Part shown: positions 21,241 to 33,224 of the stretch, piece by piece | Numbering within the stretch: the first letter of the stretch is position 1 | How the letters are laid out: the number at the start of each line of letters is the position of its first letter | Assembly: GCF_950066645.1 (NCBI RefSeq) | Contig: NZ_CATMFB010000005.1 | Location: forward strand, 124,001 to 188,000 | Reading direction: 5' to 3' | Length of the DNA stretch: 64,000 bases | DNA from: an uncultured Thalassolituus sp. | GTDB taxonomy: Bacteria > Pseudomonadota > Gammaproteobacteria > Pseudomonadales > Oceanobacteraceae | Program-made: the position numbers and the translations under genes | Notes under the pieces: generated by a model | What the model saw: only the letters and a program-made list of their open reading frames with translations | Database searches by the model: none | What the model was told of the DNA's origin: nothing

Positions 21241-21891
21241 TCATGAATCCTGTGATTGTGCCGGTGCCTGCATCCCTCTGGCAAGGAATGGCAACAACAG
21301 ATCAATGACTTCTGACGTGCTGGTGCTTTTACCGAGGTCGTGCTGAGCCATCGCCGTCAGCGAATCGACACCGCTCAACGTAAACATGGTCGCACCCAGC
21401 ATAAAGTGGACACGCCAGAACCTGTCTTCATCAGACAGCTCCGGGGTTGCCCGTGACAGAAGCTCAGAGTAGCGACGGAATACGTGACCGTACTCAAGTC
21501 GCAGGAAACGACGCAGGTGTCCCTGTCCCTGACTGTATGCCAGGCCGAGCAGGCGCATAAAAATATTCAGCCGGCCAGGTTTATCGGCCCCTGAACGTAG
21601 TGACGTCATGGACAGCAGATGAAGCAGAGACATCAGGTCAGGCTCGCTGTTCTGTCTTGAGGCTTCATACTCATTCAGGGCTTTGTCCAGCTCAACCACA
21701 AACGGATTGAGAAAGCGTGCAAATACTGCCTGTATCAGGGATTTCTTGGAGCCAAAGTGATAATTCACCGCCGCCAGGTTCACTCCCGCTTTCGCAGTAA
21801 TATTACGCAGAGAGGTCTCCGCAAATCCCCTTTCGGCAAACAGTTCTTCTGCAGCATCAAGAATGCAGCGCGCAGTATCTTTCTGGGCCAT
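21241..21891 (-). CDS. psrA: TetR-family regulator PsrA
   Basis: Fatty-acid-responsive repressor of the PsrA family, which in Pseudomonas controls beta-oxidation genes and rpoS. From the ATG at 21891 it reads MAQKDTARCILDAAEELFAE, aligned to the known PsrA start; the helix-turn-helix covers AGVNLAAVNYHFGSKK. In-frame starts further upstream (to 21948) would put the operator inside the gene, so I reject them. 216 residues. A nested palindrome at 21908-21941 lies just upstream and predicts self-repression. It heads the run psrA-YkuD-nagZ-phosphorylase, 15 bases before the YkuD gene. Confidence 0.9.
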   Translation of the reverse strand: MAQKDTARCILDAAEELFAERGFAETSLRNITAKAGVNLAAVNYHFGSKKSLIQAVFARFLNPFVVELDKALNEYEASRQNSEPDLMSLLHLLSMTSLRSGADKPGRLNIFMRLLGLAYSQGQGHLRRFLRLEYGHVFRRYSELLSRATPELSDEDRFWRVHFMLGATMFTLSGVDSLTAMAQHDLGKSTSTSEVIDLLLPFLARGMQAPAQSQDS

Positions 21892-21907
21892 AGTAGCCAT
21901 CCAACTA

Positions 21908-21941
21908 ACAAGTGTTTCAAACATACGTTTAAAACACTTGT
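21908..21941 (-). promoter_or_regulatory. PsrA-type operator (nested palindromes) upstream of psrA
   Basis: Outer perfect 10-base arms ACAAGTGTTT (21908-21917) and AAACACTTGT (21932-21941) enclose an inner AAAC-ATAC-GTTT (21919-21930). The inner element matches the PsrA consensus of GAAAC/CAAAC, two to four bases, then GTTT. It lies 17 bases before the chosen start. Autoregulation is inferred from Pseudomonas PsrA. Confidence 0.75.
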
Positions 21942-22005
21942 AGCGCAACCCACTATAAAGCGACAGGCTTCACACCATTGGCGACAATCTGTCTGATACT
22001 GGGTG

Positions 22006-22034
22006 TTTACACAGGTAAATTTACTGTATATATT
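22006..22034 (+). promoter_or_regulatory. Probable sigma-70 promoter of lexA-sulA
   Basis: TTTACA (22006-22011) and TATATT (22029-22034) with a 17-base spacer. The -10 lies within the first SOS box, as expected for LexA autorepression. A self-complementary GTAAATTTAC (22015-22024) fills the spacer. Confidence 0.55.
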
Positions 22035-22058
22035 TACAACCACTGTATAAATTAACAG
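22024..22058 (+). promoter_or_regulatory. Tandem LexA (SOS) boxes
   Basis: The second box, CTGT-N8-ACAG at 22043-22058, matches the gammaproteobacterial SOS consensus perfectly. The first, CTGT-ATATATTT-ACAA at 22024-22039, differs at one terminal base. They are three bases apart and end 14 bases before the lexA ATG, so LexA should control its own operon and sulA. Confidence 0.88.
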
Positions 22059-22072
22059 ACTGGATAAACATC

Positions 22073-22672
22073 ATGGAAAAGCTCACCGCTCGCCAGCAAC
22101 AGGTACTCGACCTGATCCGCAGCGCTATCGAAGCGACCGGGTTCCCACCGACCCGTGCGGAAATCGCCGAAGAGCTCGGATTCCGCTCTCCGAACGCCGC
22201 AGAAGAACACCTGAAAGCACTGGCACGTAAAGGGGCGATTGAAATGATGCCCGGTGCCAGCCGCGGAATCCGGATTGTCGGCGAGGAAAACCCAGGACTC
22301 CCGGTCATTGGTCGCGTGGCGGCAGGTGAGCCTATCCTTGCTGAAGAGCACATTGAAGAATACTGCGAGATCCCTCCGTCCTTCTTCAAACCCGAAGCCG
22401 ATTTCCTTTTAGAGGTACACGGCGACAGCATGAAGAAAATCGGAATTTTTGATGGAGACTACATCGCCGTCCACAAAACAGAGAGCGCGCGTAATGGCCA
22501 GGTGGTCGTTGCCAGAGTCGAAAACGAAGTGACCGTTAAGCGCTACCAGAAAAGCCGTTCTCAGGTGTTGCTCTTCCCTGAAAATGACGACTACGAGCCG
22601 ATCGAAGTCGATCTTAAGCACCAGGAATTCGCTATCGAAGGCCTTTACGTCGGCGTCATCCGCCGCCACTGA
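22073..22672 (+). CDS. lexA: SOS repressor LexA
   Basis: Repressor of the DNA-damage response that cleaves itself when RecA filaments form. 199 residues. Winged helix at 1-65 ([21 protein letters not shown]), cleavage bond Ala84-Gly85 in VAAGEP, catalytic Ser119 (GDSM) and Lys156 (TVKRY): all catalytic elements intact. Two SOS boxes upstream. sulA follows after 16 bases, giving the lexA-sulA operon known from Pseudomonas. Confidence 0.97.
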   Translation: MEKLTARQQQVLDLIRSAIEATGFPPTRAEIAEELGFRSPNAAEEHLKALARKGAIEMMPGASRGIRIVGEENPGLPVIGRVAAGEPILAEEHIEEYCEIPPSFFKPEADFLLEVHGDSMKKIGIFDGDYIAVHKTESARNGQVVVARVENEVTVKRYQKSRSQVLLFPENDDYEPIEVDLKHQEFAIEGLYVGVIRRH

Positions 22673-22688
22673 TGTCAGGAGCAAAACT

Positions 22689-23114
22689 ATGCGCCAGCTA
22701 ACCTTTGAAATGTCTGCCGATGTTATTCCGTTCAGCTCCGCTCCCGGTGCAGTGGCGAAAGGCAGCTACACCGAAGTGATTGTCAGCGAAGGCAGTGCGT
22801 TACAGCCATTCCAGCTGCTTCCTGTGCTGGCGCACTGCAATGCTCATCAACGTTGGTTACTCTGGTTGAGTCCGGATCAGGCCATGAACAAACAATGGTT
22901 GATCAGTGCAGGATTAAAAGATTGTCCAGTGATCCATATGGCAACACGCTACGCAACACAGCGGGAACTGGTGATCAAAGCCCTGAGTTCAGCCAAGAGC
23001 CATATCATTCTGGAGTGGGAAGGCGAACTTGAAGTGGAAGAACGCAAAGCTTTGCGTCAGTTAGCCGAACAGCATGGTACCCATCTGTTTCTGATACGTC
23101 GGGAAGGGCTGTAA
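22689..23114 (+). CDS. sulA: SOS-induced cell division inhibitor SulA
   Basis: Binds FtsZ and blocks septation during DNA damage. 141 residues from the ATG at 22689, preceded by CAGGAG; the frame is open further upstream, but that part only overlaps lexA. QRWLLWLSPDQAMNKQWLISAGL and the ALSSAKSHIILEW block resemble the RecA-like SulA fold. The direct position behind lexA, as in Pseudomonas, supports the call. It has no SOS box of its own, so expression depends on the lexA promoter. Confidence 0.85.
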   Translation: MRQLTFEMSADVIPFSSAPGAVAKGSYTEVIVSEGSALQPFQLLPVLAHCNAHQRWLLWLSPDQAMNKQWLISAGLKDCPVIHMATRYATQRELVIKALSSAKSHIILEWEGELEVEERKALRQLAEQHGTHLFLIRREGL

Positions 23115-23135
23115 GCCCAATCCCGACCGTCATTC

Positions 23136-23405
23136 TTATTCAGCAGCGGCGGGCGCTTCTGCTGCTGAGTTTTCTTCACCCAGCTTTTCCATCGCAGCAT
23201 CCAGCTTCTTCAGCACTTTTTCCAGCGCTGCCTGGTTGTCTTCCATTGAATCGATGGCATCTTTCGTCTGCTCAATCGCCGCTTTTGTTTCAGCCCGCGC
23301 CTCTGCGTACGCCTTCTGAAGTTCAGTACGCTCTACGTCGTCACTACACCCGCTGAGGAGCAGGACGGAAACCACAGAAACAGCAAAAATATTCAACGTT
23401 TTCAT
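23136..23405 (-). CDS. Small lipoprotein with coiled coil
   Basis: 89 residues: signal peptide with lipobox LLSGC (Cys20), then an Ala/Glu/Lys-rich coiled coil (28-77) and an Ala/Glu tail. Asp-Asp follows the lipidated Cys; in E. coli an Asp at this position favours inner-membrane retention. No named family; it resembles small Lpp-like or coiled-coil lipoproteins in composition only. Convergent with sulA. Confidence 0.75.
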   Translation of the reverse strand: MKTLNIFAVSVVSVLLLSGCSDDVERTELQKAYAEARAETKAAIEQTKDAIDSMEDNQAALEKVLKKLDAAMEKLGEENSAAEAPAAAE

Positions 23406-23514
23406 AATCTTTCCTTAATAACGATAAAAACAATCCGGGGCAGAACCCCCGTGCCATCATAGGGTAACCCGTTCGCTGGGGCACCACTTTCGCTTTATTC
23501 TGATTCCTTTCGGG

Positions 23515-23542
23515 CAAAAAAAATCCGGCCTCTGGCCGGATT
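23515..23542 (-). terminator. Rho-independent terminator
   Basis: Stem AATCCGGCC/GGCCGGATT (23522-23542), loop TCT, followed by eight T on the minus strand. It ends the transcript of the 23569-23820 gene. Confidence 0.88.
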
Positions 23543-23568
23543 CTCAAATAAAGTGGCGCAAACGCCTA

Positions 23569-23820
23569 TCAATGCAGACGTTTATCCTGCTCAGGAACGT
23601 CGAAGTCGTCACTCTCTACTTCCATACCAGAGAGTTCACCCACCAGACGAACACCCGCCTCCAGCATGACACGGGCAACATCAAGGTGGTGCTCCTGCAG
23701 GCTGGCTTTCGCGTCATCGGAGAAATGAATACGCACGAGGGCATCGCCCTCTTGTTCGTCGGCCCGACGCAGAGCGATATCGCCATTAGACAGTTCTACT
23801 ATTTCAAAAAATCGAGCCAT
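23569..23820 (-). CDS. Small hypothetical protein (PA3009 position)
   Basis: 83-residue acidic protein beginning MARFFEIVELSNGDIALRR. The ATG at 23820 follows GAGAGG; an in-frame upstream codon at 23856 has no such signal. No domain recognised. It fills the place of the uncharacterised Pseudomonas gene PA3009, between sulA and the DUF6586-like gene, so it is probably conserved in this group. Followed by a terminator. Confidence 0.7.
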   Translation of the reverse strand: MARFFEIVELSNGDIALRRADEQEGDALVRIHFSDDAKASLQEHHLDVARVMLEAGVRLVGELSGMEVESDDFDVPEQDKRLH

Positions 23821-23892
23821 ATCCGCCTCTCTCAAGTGGGCGCGGGAGTTTATCACAGGCCCCGAAGCCTCTGAACACTTCTTTTTGAAGGA

Positions 23893-24354
23893 TCAGCTTT
23901 CCTGGCGATTCTGTCGCTGACTATCAATCAGTTCAGATAATGCCTGCCACCATTCCCTGACGTCAGGCTTTGACGTTTCAGCAACCGCGATCAGGTTGCC
24001 GGACTGAACAACACCACCCTGCCCCACGGGCTCAGGCTGCGCCTGAGCTGAGACCTGACTGAGAAATCCCACCAGCCATGAGTAACTGTCTGCGCGAAGA
24101 ACCCGCAGCTCGGTCATCTCACCGGTGACGAGCGGTGTGACTTCCAGCAGGTTTTCGAGGGTAGCCACAGGTTTGCGATACCCCGCCATGCCCGCCAGTT
24201 CATTGAGGTAAGACACCCAGGCATCGTACATCTGGTATAAAGCGCTTTCGTTCAAAGCATCGACCAGCGCTTTCCCTCTGGACTGGTCTGCCTGATCGAG
24301 CAGGAGACGCGCCTGATAGAGCTTCTGATTGGTGAATCCGAGCCACTGACTCAT
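23893..24354 (-). CDS. DUF6586-like protein (PA3010 position)
   Basis: 153-residue helical cytosolic protein. The start MSQWLGFTNQKLYQARLLLD and the LYQMYDAWVSYLNELAG segment resemble the protein encoded beside topA in Pseudomonas, annotated DUF6586. No catalytic motif. It starts within the stop of the YfaZ-like gene (TGATG), so the two are translationally coupled. Function unknown. Confidence 0.65.
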   Translation of the reverse strand: MSQWLGFTNQKLYQARLLLDQADQSRGKALVDALNESALYQMYDAWVSYLNELAGMAGYRKPVATLENLLEVTPLVTGEMTELRVLRADSYSWLVGFLSQVSAQAQPEPVGQGGVVQSGNLIAVAETSKPDVREWWQALSELIDSQRQNRQES

Positions 24355-24926
24355 CAGAAATCCAGTCGCAGACCGAAGTGCAGGCCTTCACCCAGTTTGA
24401 AGCGTCCACCACGCTCTTCCAGCTTCAGAGACGCCATCCGGAATCCTGTGTACAGGTGAGCACTCGGGATCAGGTTGTACTGAAGCCTGATATCAGCATC
24501 GAACATATTTTCAATTTCGGCAAATGAAACCACCGGAGGAGCGTAGTAAGCGTGACCACTCATGCCGAAGTTGCGGTTAAACGGGAAGTTGTAGCGGAAG
24601 AAGCCGCCTACACCGATCGCACCGCCGTTGTAATCGTCATTGGTGAAGCCGTAAAGGTTAGCACCAGCACCGATGTACAGGTCTGACTGACGGTTACGTA
24701 CGTCGACGACGTGTACACCTGCGTTAAGCATATCGCCTTCGTCGGTTTCGTGGAGCAGCGCTGCATTCAGGTGCAGTCCGGTGTCCATACGGGCAGCATC
24801 CCAACCGATGCGAGCGGAATCATCCGCCAGACTGATATCCAGTGATCCTCCAGCCAGAGCAGCCGGGCTGGCAAGCATTGCAGACAGTGAAACGAGGCGG
24901 GCAACCGCTGAAAACTTAAAGGTCAT
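24354..24926 (-). CDS. YfaZ-family outer membrane protein
   Basis: 190 residues with a signal peptide (cleavage near ALA-GG at 25) and a run of alternating hydrophobic strands ending in aromatic FGLRLDF, the usual C-terminal signature for BAM-dependent insertion. The pattern NGGAIGVGGFFRYNFPF matches YfaZ-type small beta-barrels. Role unknown. Coupled to the DUF6586-like gene. About 165 bases upstream separate it from the end of htpG. Confidence 0.72.
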   Translation of the reverse strand: MTFKFSAVARLVSLSAMLASPAALAGGSLDISLADDSARIGWDAARMDTGLHLNAALLHETDEGDMLNAGVHVVDVRNRQSDLYIGAGANLYGFTNDDYNGGAIGVGGFFRYNFPFNRNFGMSGHAYYAPPVVSFAEIENMFDADIRLQYNLIPSAHLYTGFRMASLKLEERGGRFKLGEGLHFGLRLDF

Positions 24927-25055
24927 ACAGTGTCCTGTTGTGATTCTTTTTCTGGTGTAGCTGCGCTGAGACCAGCCGCTTGAAACTAAGTTGCATAATA
25001 CCAGCGTGTTCTGCAGCGGAACAGGTCGGAACAGACAGTAACAGAAGGAGGGATA

Positions 25056-25078
25056 CCGGAGCAGACACGCTGCTCCGG
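25056..25078 (-). terminator. Hairpin downstream of htpG
   Basis: Perfect nine-base-pair stem CCGGAGCAG/CTGCTCCGG with loop ACACG, 15 bases past the htpG stop. No T tract follows, so it may be a weak terminator or an mRNA-stabilising end. Confidence 0.45.
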
Positions 25079-25092
25079 CAACAGAGGCTTGC

Positions 25093-26985
25093 TTACTTCA
25101 TCAGATCGAGCAGCAGCTTGTTCAGGCGACTGACATACTGCGCTGGTTGTTTGAGCTGGCTGCCTTCAGCAAGTTTCGCCTGGGCATGAATAACGCTGGC
25201 CAGATCGGCAAAGCGCTCTTCGTCCGTTTCCTGATCGAGACGTGCGATCAGCGGGTGCTCCGGATTAACTTCCAGCGCCATTTCAGGGTCCGGGACAGCC
25301 TGACCCGCAGCTTCCATCATGCGACGCATGTGCCCACCCATGTCGTACTGGCCGACGACCAGACACGCCGGGGAATCCGTCAGGCGGGAGCTGACCCGTA
25401 CTTCCTTAACCTCAGATTTAAGCGCTTCCGTCAGGCGTTCAATCAGGGCTTTGTGGCTTTCTTCCAGAGCTTTCTGCTGCTCTTTTTCAGCCTCGTCTGC
25501 CAGTTCCTCAAGATCAAGTTCGCCTTTGGTGACGTCCTGGAACGCTTTGCCATCGAAATCATTGAGATGGCCAACCATCCATTCATCCACCCGATCGGTC
25601 AGCAACAGCACCTCAACGCCTTTACGACGGAAGTACTCAAGGTGGGGGCTGGCTGCAACCGCTGCGTAGTTATCGCCGGTAATGAAGTAAATCTTTTTCT
25701 GACCTTCGCGCATGCGACCAACGTAGTCCGCCAGTGAGACATTCTGTGTCTCGCCTTCACTTCGGGTCGTCGCAAAACGGAACAGGCCAGCGATTTTTTC
25801 GCGGTTAGAGAAATCTTCGGCAGGCCCTTCTTTAAGGACTTCACCGAACTGATCCCAGAACGTCTGGTATTTTTCCGGATCGTTTTTCGCGAGTTTTGTC
25901 AGCGTATCCAGCACCCGTTTAATCAGCGCTGAGCGCAGGCTGTCGACCTGTTTGTCCTGTTGAAGAATTTCACGGGACACGTTCAGAGACAGATCATTGG
26001 AATCCAGCACGCCTTTTACGAAACGCAGGTACAGCGGCAGGAACTGCTCGGCATCGTCCATGATAAATACGCGCTGGACGTATAATTTAAGTCCACGGGT
26101 CGCTTCACGATTCCAGATGTCATACGGCGCTTTCGAGGGAATATACAGCAGGCTGGTGTAGTCCAGCTTTCCTTCGACACGGTTATGCATCCAGGTCAGT
26201 GGCTCATTCCAGTCATGAGACACATGCTTATAAAATTCTTTGTAGTCTTCGTCTTTCAGTTCATTGCGCGGGCGGGTCCACATGGCCTTCGCCTGATTAA
26301 CGGCCTCTGGCACAGACGCGTCTTCGCTCTCGTCTTCAGCGTCTTTCTGAACGAAGACAGGAATCGCAATATGGTCTGAATATTTACGGATCAGATTTTC
26401 AAGGCGGAAAGTGTCTGCAAATTCGTCACAGTCTTCCTTCAGATGGAGAGTGATTCGTGTACCGCGTTCTGCCTGCGTAATCTGTTCAAGACTGAACTCA
26501 CCTTCGCCCTCTGATTCCCAGCGTACGCCAGCATCAGACGCTTCGCCCGCTCTGCGGGTTTCTACGGTCACGCGGTCAGCGACGATAAAGGCAGAATAAA
26601 AACCTACCCCGAACTGACCAATCAGCTGCGAGTCTTTTTTCTGATCGCCACTGAGCTTGCTGAGAAAATCCGCGGTGCCTGATTTCGCAATGGTACCCAG
26701 ATGATTAATGACATCATCCCGGTTCATACCAATGCCGTTATCAGCAATCGTCAGGGTACGGGCTGACTTATCGAAACTGATATCTACCCGAAGCTCACTT
26801 TGCCCTTCAAACAGAGCATCGTTCTGCAACGCTTCAAAACGCAGTTTGTCGCAGGCGTCGGACGCGTTCGACACCAGCTCTCGCAGGAAAATTTCCTTGT
26901 TTGAATACAAGGAATGAATCATCAGATGCAGCAACTGCTTCACTTCAGTCTTGAAACCCAGGGTTTCTTTGCTGGCGGCGTTCAT
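25093..26985 (-). CDS. htpG: Chaperone HtpG (Hsp90)
   Basis: ATP-dependent Hsp90 chaperone of the cytosol, 630 residues from the ATG at 26985 (AGGAG six bases before). The GHKL ATP site includes [20 protein letters not shown] and [11 protein letters not shown]; middle and C-terminal dimerisation domains follow in normal order. It lies 28 bases behind thiDE on the same strand, so read-through from the thiamine operon is possible, but a sigma-32-like promoter at 27028-27055 should give heat-inducible expression. Confidence 0.97.
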   Translation of the reverse strand: MNAASKETLGFKTEVKQLLHLMIHSLYSNKEIFLRELVSNASDACDKLRFEALQNDALFEGQSELRVDISFDKSARTLTIADNGIGMNRDDVINHLGTIAKSGTADFLSKLSGDQKKDSQLIGQFGVGFYSAFIVADRVTVETRRAGEASDAGVRWESEGEGEFSLEQITQAERGTRITLHLKEDCDEFADTFRLENLIRKYSDHIAIPVFVQKDAEDESEDASVPEAVNQAKAMWTRPRNELKDEDYKEFYKHVSHDWNEPLTWMHNRVEGKLDYTSLLYIPSKAPYDIWNREATRGLKLYVQRVFIMDDAEQFLPLYLRFVKGVLDSNDLSLNVSREILQQDKQVDSLRSALIKRVLDTLTKLAKNDPEKYQTFWDQFGEVLKEGPAEDFSNREKIAGLFRFATTRSEGETQNVSLADYVGRMREGQKKIYFITGDNYAAVAASPHLEYFRRKGVEVLLLTDRVDEWMVGHLNDFDGKAFQDVTKGELDLEELADEAEKEQQKALEESHKALIERLTEALKSEVKEVRVSSRLTDSPACLVVGQYDMGGHMRRMMEAAGQAVPDPEMALEVNPEHPLIARLDQETDEERFADLASVIHAQAKLAEGSQLKQPAQYVSRLNKLLLDLMK

Positions 26986-27013
26986 TATCTTCTCCTTCGG
27001 AATGGCCACTTCA

Positions 27014-28552
27014 TCAACTGCTTTCAGATATAGGGGTGCTCCGAAGGTTTTCAAGGGCTGAAATTAAGGCATCTGCATTGTTTTTCTGATCAGCCCCCGG
27101 CTGAAGGCAGGTCACCACGGCCAATGACCCCGTACCACAGGCGGCCGTCTGTCTGGCATTACCCGGAACAATTCCACCGATGCAGGTCTGCTTCCATGAG
27201 CGGTAGCGGCGACTCCATACAGCGAGTCTGCTTGTCCCCAGAGGAGGGTATTTCAGTGTCTTTGATAAGGGAGGATACACCGGCCCGAATGCCAGGTAGG
27301 CCGGAGTCATTGCTCGTGACCGGGCAATTTCCCATTCCGTGTGATTGCTGGTTCCGAAGGCAATTCCCGCATGCCGGAGTGCATCAAGATCGGCCCGGCA
27401 GAGATCTTCCTGGCCAAGGTGTACACCATCCGGAAATATCTCCAGTGCCAGACGCCAGTCGTCGTTCAACCAGAACGGAACCCCCGCTTTCCGGCAGAGA
27501 TTAAGCGCGGCCAGCGTCTGTCGACGATATTCTGAATCACGATCTTTTACACGCCACTGAATCGCATCAACCGGAAGCGCCAGCAGAGATTCGAGATGCT
27601 CCAGGTTATCAGTGAGTGCGTACAGCCCCAGTTCATTGTCTTTCAAGGGTGGCGGGCGACGAACTCTCGCCACGGGTAACTGATCCAGCGGGGTCACAAG
27701 TGGCCAGTCGTCCCCCGTCGCCGGAGGCATGGCCGCGATACAGTTCGGATAAGGCTGCCTGTGATCTGCAGGAAAACCTGCGTCACGCCCCGCCTTCAGA
27801 GCGGCGCGGGCCATCACCGAGCCTCGCAACAAAGCGTCATACAGACGTTCTCCGCGTGCCAGTGCTACGGCAATGGCCGCTGAATGATGACTTCCGGTGC
27901 CATGTGCCGACCCGCTCAGTCGCTTCTGATGTACGGCAAAGTCACTGAGCACCGCAGTTTCAGGCTCGCCGGGGTGAACCCGGGAATACACCCGGTCAGT
28001 GACCCACTCACTCATAGGGTCCGAGTCGCCGCCGCTAATCAGAACCGTATGCGCCCCGGCGTTCTGCAGTCCCCGCGCCAGATCGGCGTCTGTTGCGTAG
28101 TTCATGCCCGTCAGCCAACAAGCCTCCTCCCGCGTTGGCGTGATAACCCGCGCACAGGCAATCAGAGACCGCAGTGACGCCTGTGCCTGAGGTAACCCGG
28201 CGCCGGTCGCCTGGATTACCGGGTCCCAGATAACTGGCGCCGACATCCAGCGTAACTGGTTCACCAGCCACTCTATGAGTTCGCTGTCGGGCGGTAACCA
28301 TCCCACCAGGATGGCATCGGGTTGGCCATCTTCCATCGCCGCCTGCCACTGAGCTTCGACAACGCTGACGGGCAGTGCCTGCACTGAGCGCACGCCGTGA
28401 CTCGACTGAGCAGTCACCGCTGTCACAATACTGCGACACTGACAGACCTGGCCGTTCTCATCCGGCAGAGCCGCCTGCGCCAACGCCGCCTGCAGACCTG
28501 CCCCGCCTCGGCTGTCGGACGCACAGACCGCCCAGATCACAGGAGAGGTCAT
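27014..28552 (-). CDS. thiDE: Bifunctional HMP-phosphate kinase / thiamine-phosphate synthase (ThiD-ThiE fusion)
   Basis: Two thiamine enzymes in one 512-residue chain. ThiD domain (1-270): [13 protein letters not shown] substrate loop, [13 protein letters not shown], and a [11 protein letters not shown] anion hole where ThiD usually has GTGCTLS, so the Cys is Ser here. ThiE domain (about 310-505): YALTD start, [40 protein letters not shown] and IGGI, close in pattern to E. coli ThiE. The ThiE half should couple HMP-PP with the thiazole made by ThiG. It overlaps thiG by four bases. The 3' end also hosts the htpG promoter. Confidence 0.9.
   Translation of the reverse strand: MTSPVIWAVCASDSRGGAGLQAALAQAALPDENGQVCQCRSIVTAVTAQSSHGVRSVQALPVSVVEAQWQAAMEDGQPDAILVGWLPPDSELIEWLVNQLRWMSAPVIWDPVIQATGAGLPQAQASLRSLIACARVITPTREEACWLTGMNYATDADLARGLQNAGAHTVLISGGDSDPMSEWVTDRVYSRVHPGEPETAVLSDFAVHQKRLSGSAHGTGSHHSAAIAVALARGERLYDALLRGSVMARAALKAGRDAGFPADHRQPYPNCIAAMPPATGDDWPLVTPLDQLPVARVRRPPPLKDNELGLYALTDNLEHLESLLALPVDAIQWRVKDRDSEYRRQTLAALNLCRKAGVPFWLNDDWRLALEIFPDGVHLGQEDLCRADLDALRHAGIAFGTSNHTEWEIARSRAMTPAYLAFGPVYPPLSKTLKYPPLGTSRLAVWSRRYRSWKQTCIGGIVPGNARQTAACGTGSLAVVTCLQPGADQKNNADALISALENLRSTPISESS
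27028..27055 (-). promoter_or_regulatory. Sigma-32 (heat shock) type promoter for htpG
   Basis: On the minus strand CTTGAAA (27049-27055), 12 bases, then CCCCTATAT (27028-27036). The consensus is CTTGAAA, 11-16 bases, CCCCATNT. It lies inside the last codons of thiDE, 43 bases before the htpG ATG. The match is seen; use by RpoH is inferred. Confidence 0.75.
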
Positions 28553-29376
28553 GCGTCTCTCCCCATCGGCTGATGCCAGAACGGCAATCCGGCCACCGCC
28601 GTCGACGGGCTGGCTATATCGCGCTCGGCCATCAGCCCCGCCGCCCAGGCCCGGCGGCCTCCGACGACGGCGGCAGAAAAGGCAGCAGCCATCGCCACCG
28701 GATCATGAGCGCGGGCCACAGCGGTATTCAACAACACAGCATCAACACCAAGTTCCATCGCCTGCATTGCCTGAGAAGGCCGGCCAATGCCAGCATCAAC
28801 GACGATAACGGCCTCAGGAAGGCGCTCACGCAGAGTCCGTAGCTGGTAGGGATTCAACAGACCTTTTCCGGTTCCTATCGGCGCAGCCCATGGCATTACC
28901 CCATGGCAACCCGCTCTGAGCAGTGCCTCACAGACGACCAGGTCGTCGGTACAGTACGGAAGAACATCAAACCCCTGACGACAAAGCTCAGTCGCCGCAT
29001 CGACCAGTTCCAGTGTGTGCGGCTGCAGCGTGTAATCGTCGCCAATGACCTCCAGCTTAATCCAGGAGGTACCGAACAACTCCCGCGCCATAACGGCCAG
29101 ACGGATAGCTTCGCTGGCACTCTGACAGCCAGCGGTATTGGGCAGAAGCCGGGCGTCCGAAGCCGTCATCCAGTCCTGCAATCCGGCCCAATAGCCGTTG
29201 TCAGCTACCTCAAGAGCCGTCTGACGCCGCAGAGACACAGTCACAAAACCCGGCTGTGCCGCATCGAGAGCACGAAGCATCACCTCAGGTGACGGGTAGT
29301 GGGATGTTCCCAACCAGAGTCGCCCACCGATTTTTTCACGGTTGATGACCAGTGCATCGCTATTGTCTTTCATCAT
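28549..29376 (-). CDS. thiG: Thiazole synthase ThiG
   Basis: Forms the thiazole phosphate ring of thiamine from deoxyxylulose-5-phosphate, ThiS thiocarboxylate and dehydroglycine (from ThiO). 275 residues, TIM-barrel. The Schiff-base lysine lies in WIKLEVIGDD (about residue 107), followed by PYCTDD, MPWAAPIGTGKGL and VDAGIGRPSQA. The ATG at 29376 overlaps the thiS TGA; the next codon is also ATG and fits the GGAGG spacing slightly better. The next gene overlaps by four bases. Confidence 0.95.
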   Translation of the reverse strand: MMKDNSDALVINREKIGGRLWLGTSHYPSPEVMLRALDAAQPGFVTVSLRRQTALEVADNGYWAGLQDWMTASDARLLPNTAGCQSASEAIRLAVMARELFGTSWIKLEVIGDDYTLQPHTLELVDAATELCRQGFDVLPYCTDDLVVCEALLRAGCHGVMPWAAPIGTGKGLLNPYQLRTLRERLPEAVIVVDAGIGRPSQAMQAMELGVDAVLLNTAVARAHDPVAMAAAFSAAVVGGRRAWAAGLMAERDIASPSTAVAGLPFWHQPMGRDA

Positions 29377-29569
29377 CAACCTCCAGTGATTGCACCCAGG
29401 ATATCGATCTGATCACCCGGATTCAGCCGATGTTCAGCCCATTCTCCGACAGGCACCAGTGAACCATTCACTGCGACAATAAACCTGCCTTCCCGGAGGT
29501 CGTAGCCAAGCTCCTCCAGCAACTGCTGCATCGTCAGACCCGGCTTCAGTGTCGTTGCTTCGCCGTTGA

Positions 29570-29585
<16 letters not shown>
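29376..29585 (-). CDS. thiS: Sulfur carrier protein ThiS
   Basis: 69-residue ubiquitin-like carrier ending in Gly-Gly (GAITGG), which is thiocarboxylated and donates sulfur to ThiG. Normal length. It overlaps thiO by 16 bases and thiG by one, so stoichiometry is set by coupled translation. thiF, needed to adenylate ThiS, is not in this operon. Confidence 0.95.
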
Positions 29586-32531
<2,946 letters not shown>

Positions 32532-32621
32532 TCAGGATCGGGCAGGCAGCGGCGGTACGGAAATCCGCGCACGCGGGTGAGATACCCAGCGGCGGTGACA
32601 GCCATAAACTGGCTGGAGACT

Positions 32622-32724
32622 TCTGTTTCCTACGCTGGCACTAACCAGATCAGGTTCAACGGGACCCGCATTCGCGATCTCAGCCTGTTTGCCAGTTCTT
32701 CAGAACCAGCGGTCAGGCACCCCG
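32622..32724 (-). ncRNA. TPP riboswitch (THI element) of the thi operon
   Basis: Minus-strand leader with conserved THI blocks: GGGGTGCC at the 5' side (near 32724), GGCTGAGATCGCGA, then ACCCG with TTGAACCTGATCTGGTTAGT and CCAGCGTAGGAAA near the 3' end. These form the pyrimidine and pyrophosphate sensor helices. It lies about 105 bases before thiC, so thiamine pyrophosphate should shut off thiC-O-S-G-DE. I see no clear terminator hairpin with a T tract between it and thiC, so control of translation initiation is the likelier mode. Confidence 0.95.
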
Positions 32725-32783
32725 ACAGATGAGCTTGCAGTGTAATCTCTCCGCCTGACGGCGGCAATCACTGAAGTAGTCAG

Positions 32784-33224
32784 TTACACCATCAGAAAAT
32801 GTGCACGGGCAGTGGCAATTGGTTGATCAATATCCGTCTGCCAGGCATTGATCGCCACGTTGGCGACCCGGTTTCCCTGACGCCAGACCTGGCACGACGC
32901 ATAGGTATCCGTGTGCCGGCCCGCACGCAGATAATCCAGAGAAAAGTCGATGATTTTTGGCAATGCGGCGGTCTCATTCATCAACAGCAGATGCAGTGAT
33001 GCCGACATTTCCATAAAGCCACCAATCACGCCCCCGTGTATCGCCGGCAACATAGGATTTCCAATATTGTCTTTATTTTTCGGCAGCAGAAAGGTTGGCT
33101 GCGATCCCATTTCAAATAACTGAACGCCAATGGTATTTGCGTAGGGAATCGCCCGGATAACTGCAGAATAATCACCATCTGCCCGGGCCTGCTGCAGTAG
33201 TGCCAGATAATCTTCGGTCGTCAT
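32784..33224 (-). CDS. Hotdog-fold acyl-CoA thioesterase (PaaI-like)
   Basis: 146-residue single hotdog domain. The HGGVIGGFMEMSASLHLLL segment is the helix with the N-terminal active-site loop (HGG...), and DFSLDYLRAGR is the typical central strand. Substrate unknown. It overlaps the 3' end of another hotdog gene by four bases (ATGA), so the pair are co-expressed and perhaps form a heteromer (inference). Confidence 0.82.
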   Translation of the reverse strand: MTTEDYLALLQQARADGDYSAVIRAIPYANTIGVQLFEMGSQPTFLLPKNKDNIGNPMLPAIHGGVIGGFMEMSASLHLLLMNETAALPKIIDFSLDYLRAGRHTDTYASCQVWRQGNRVANVAINAWQTDIDQPIATARAHFLMV

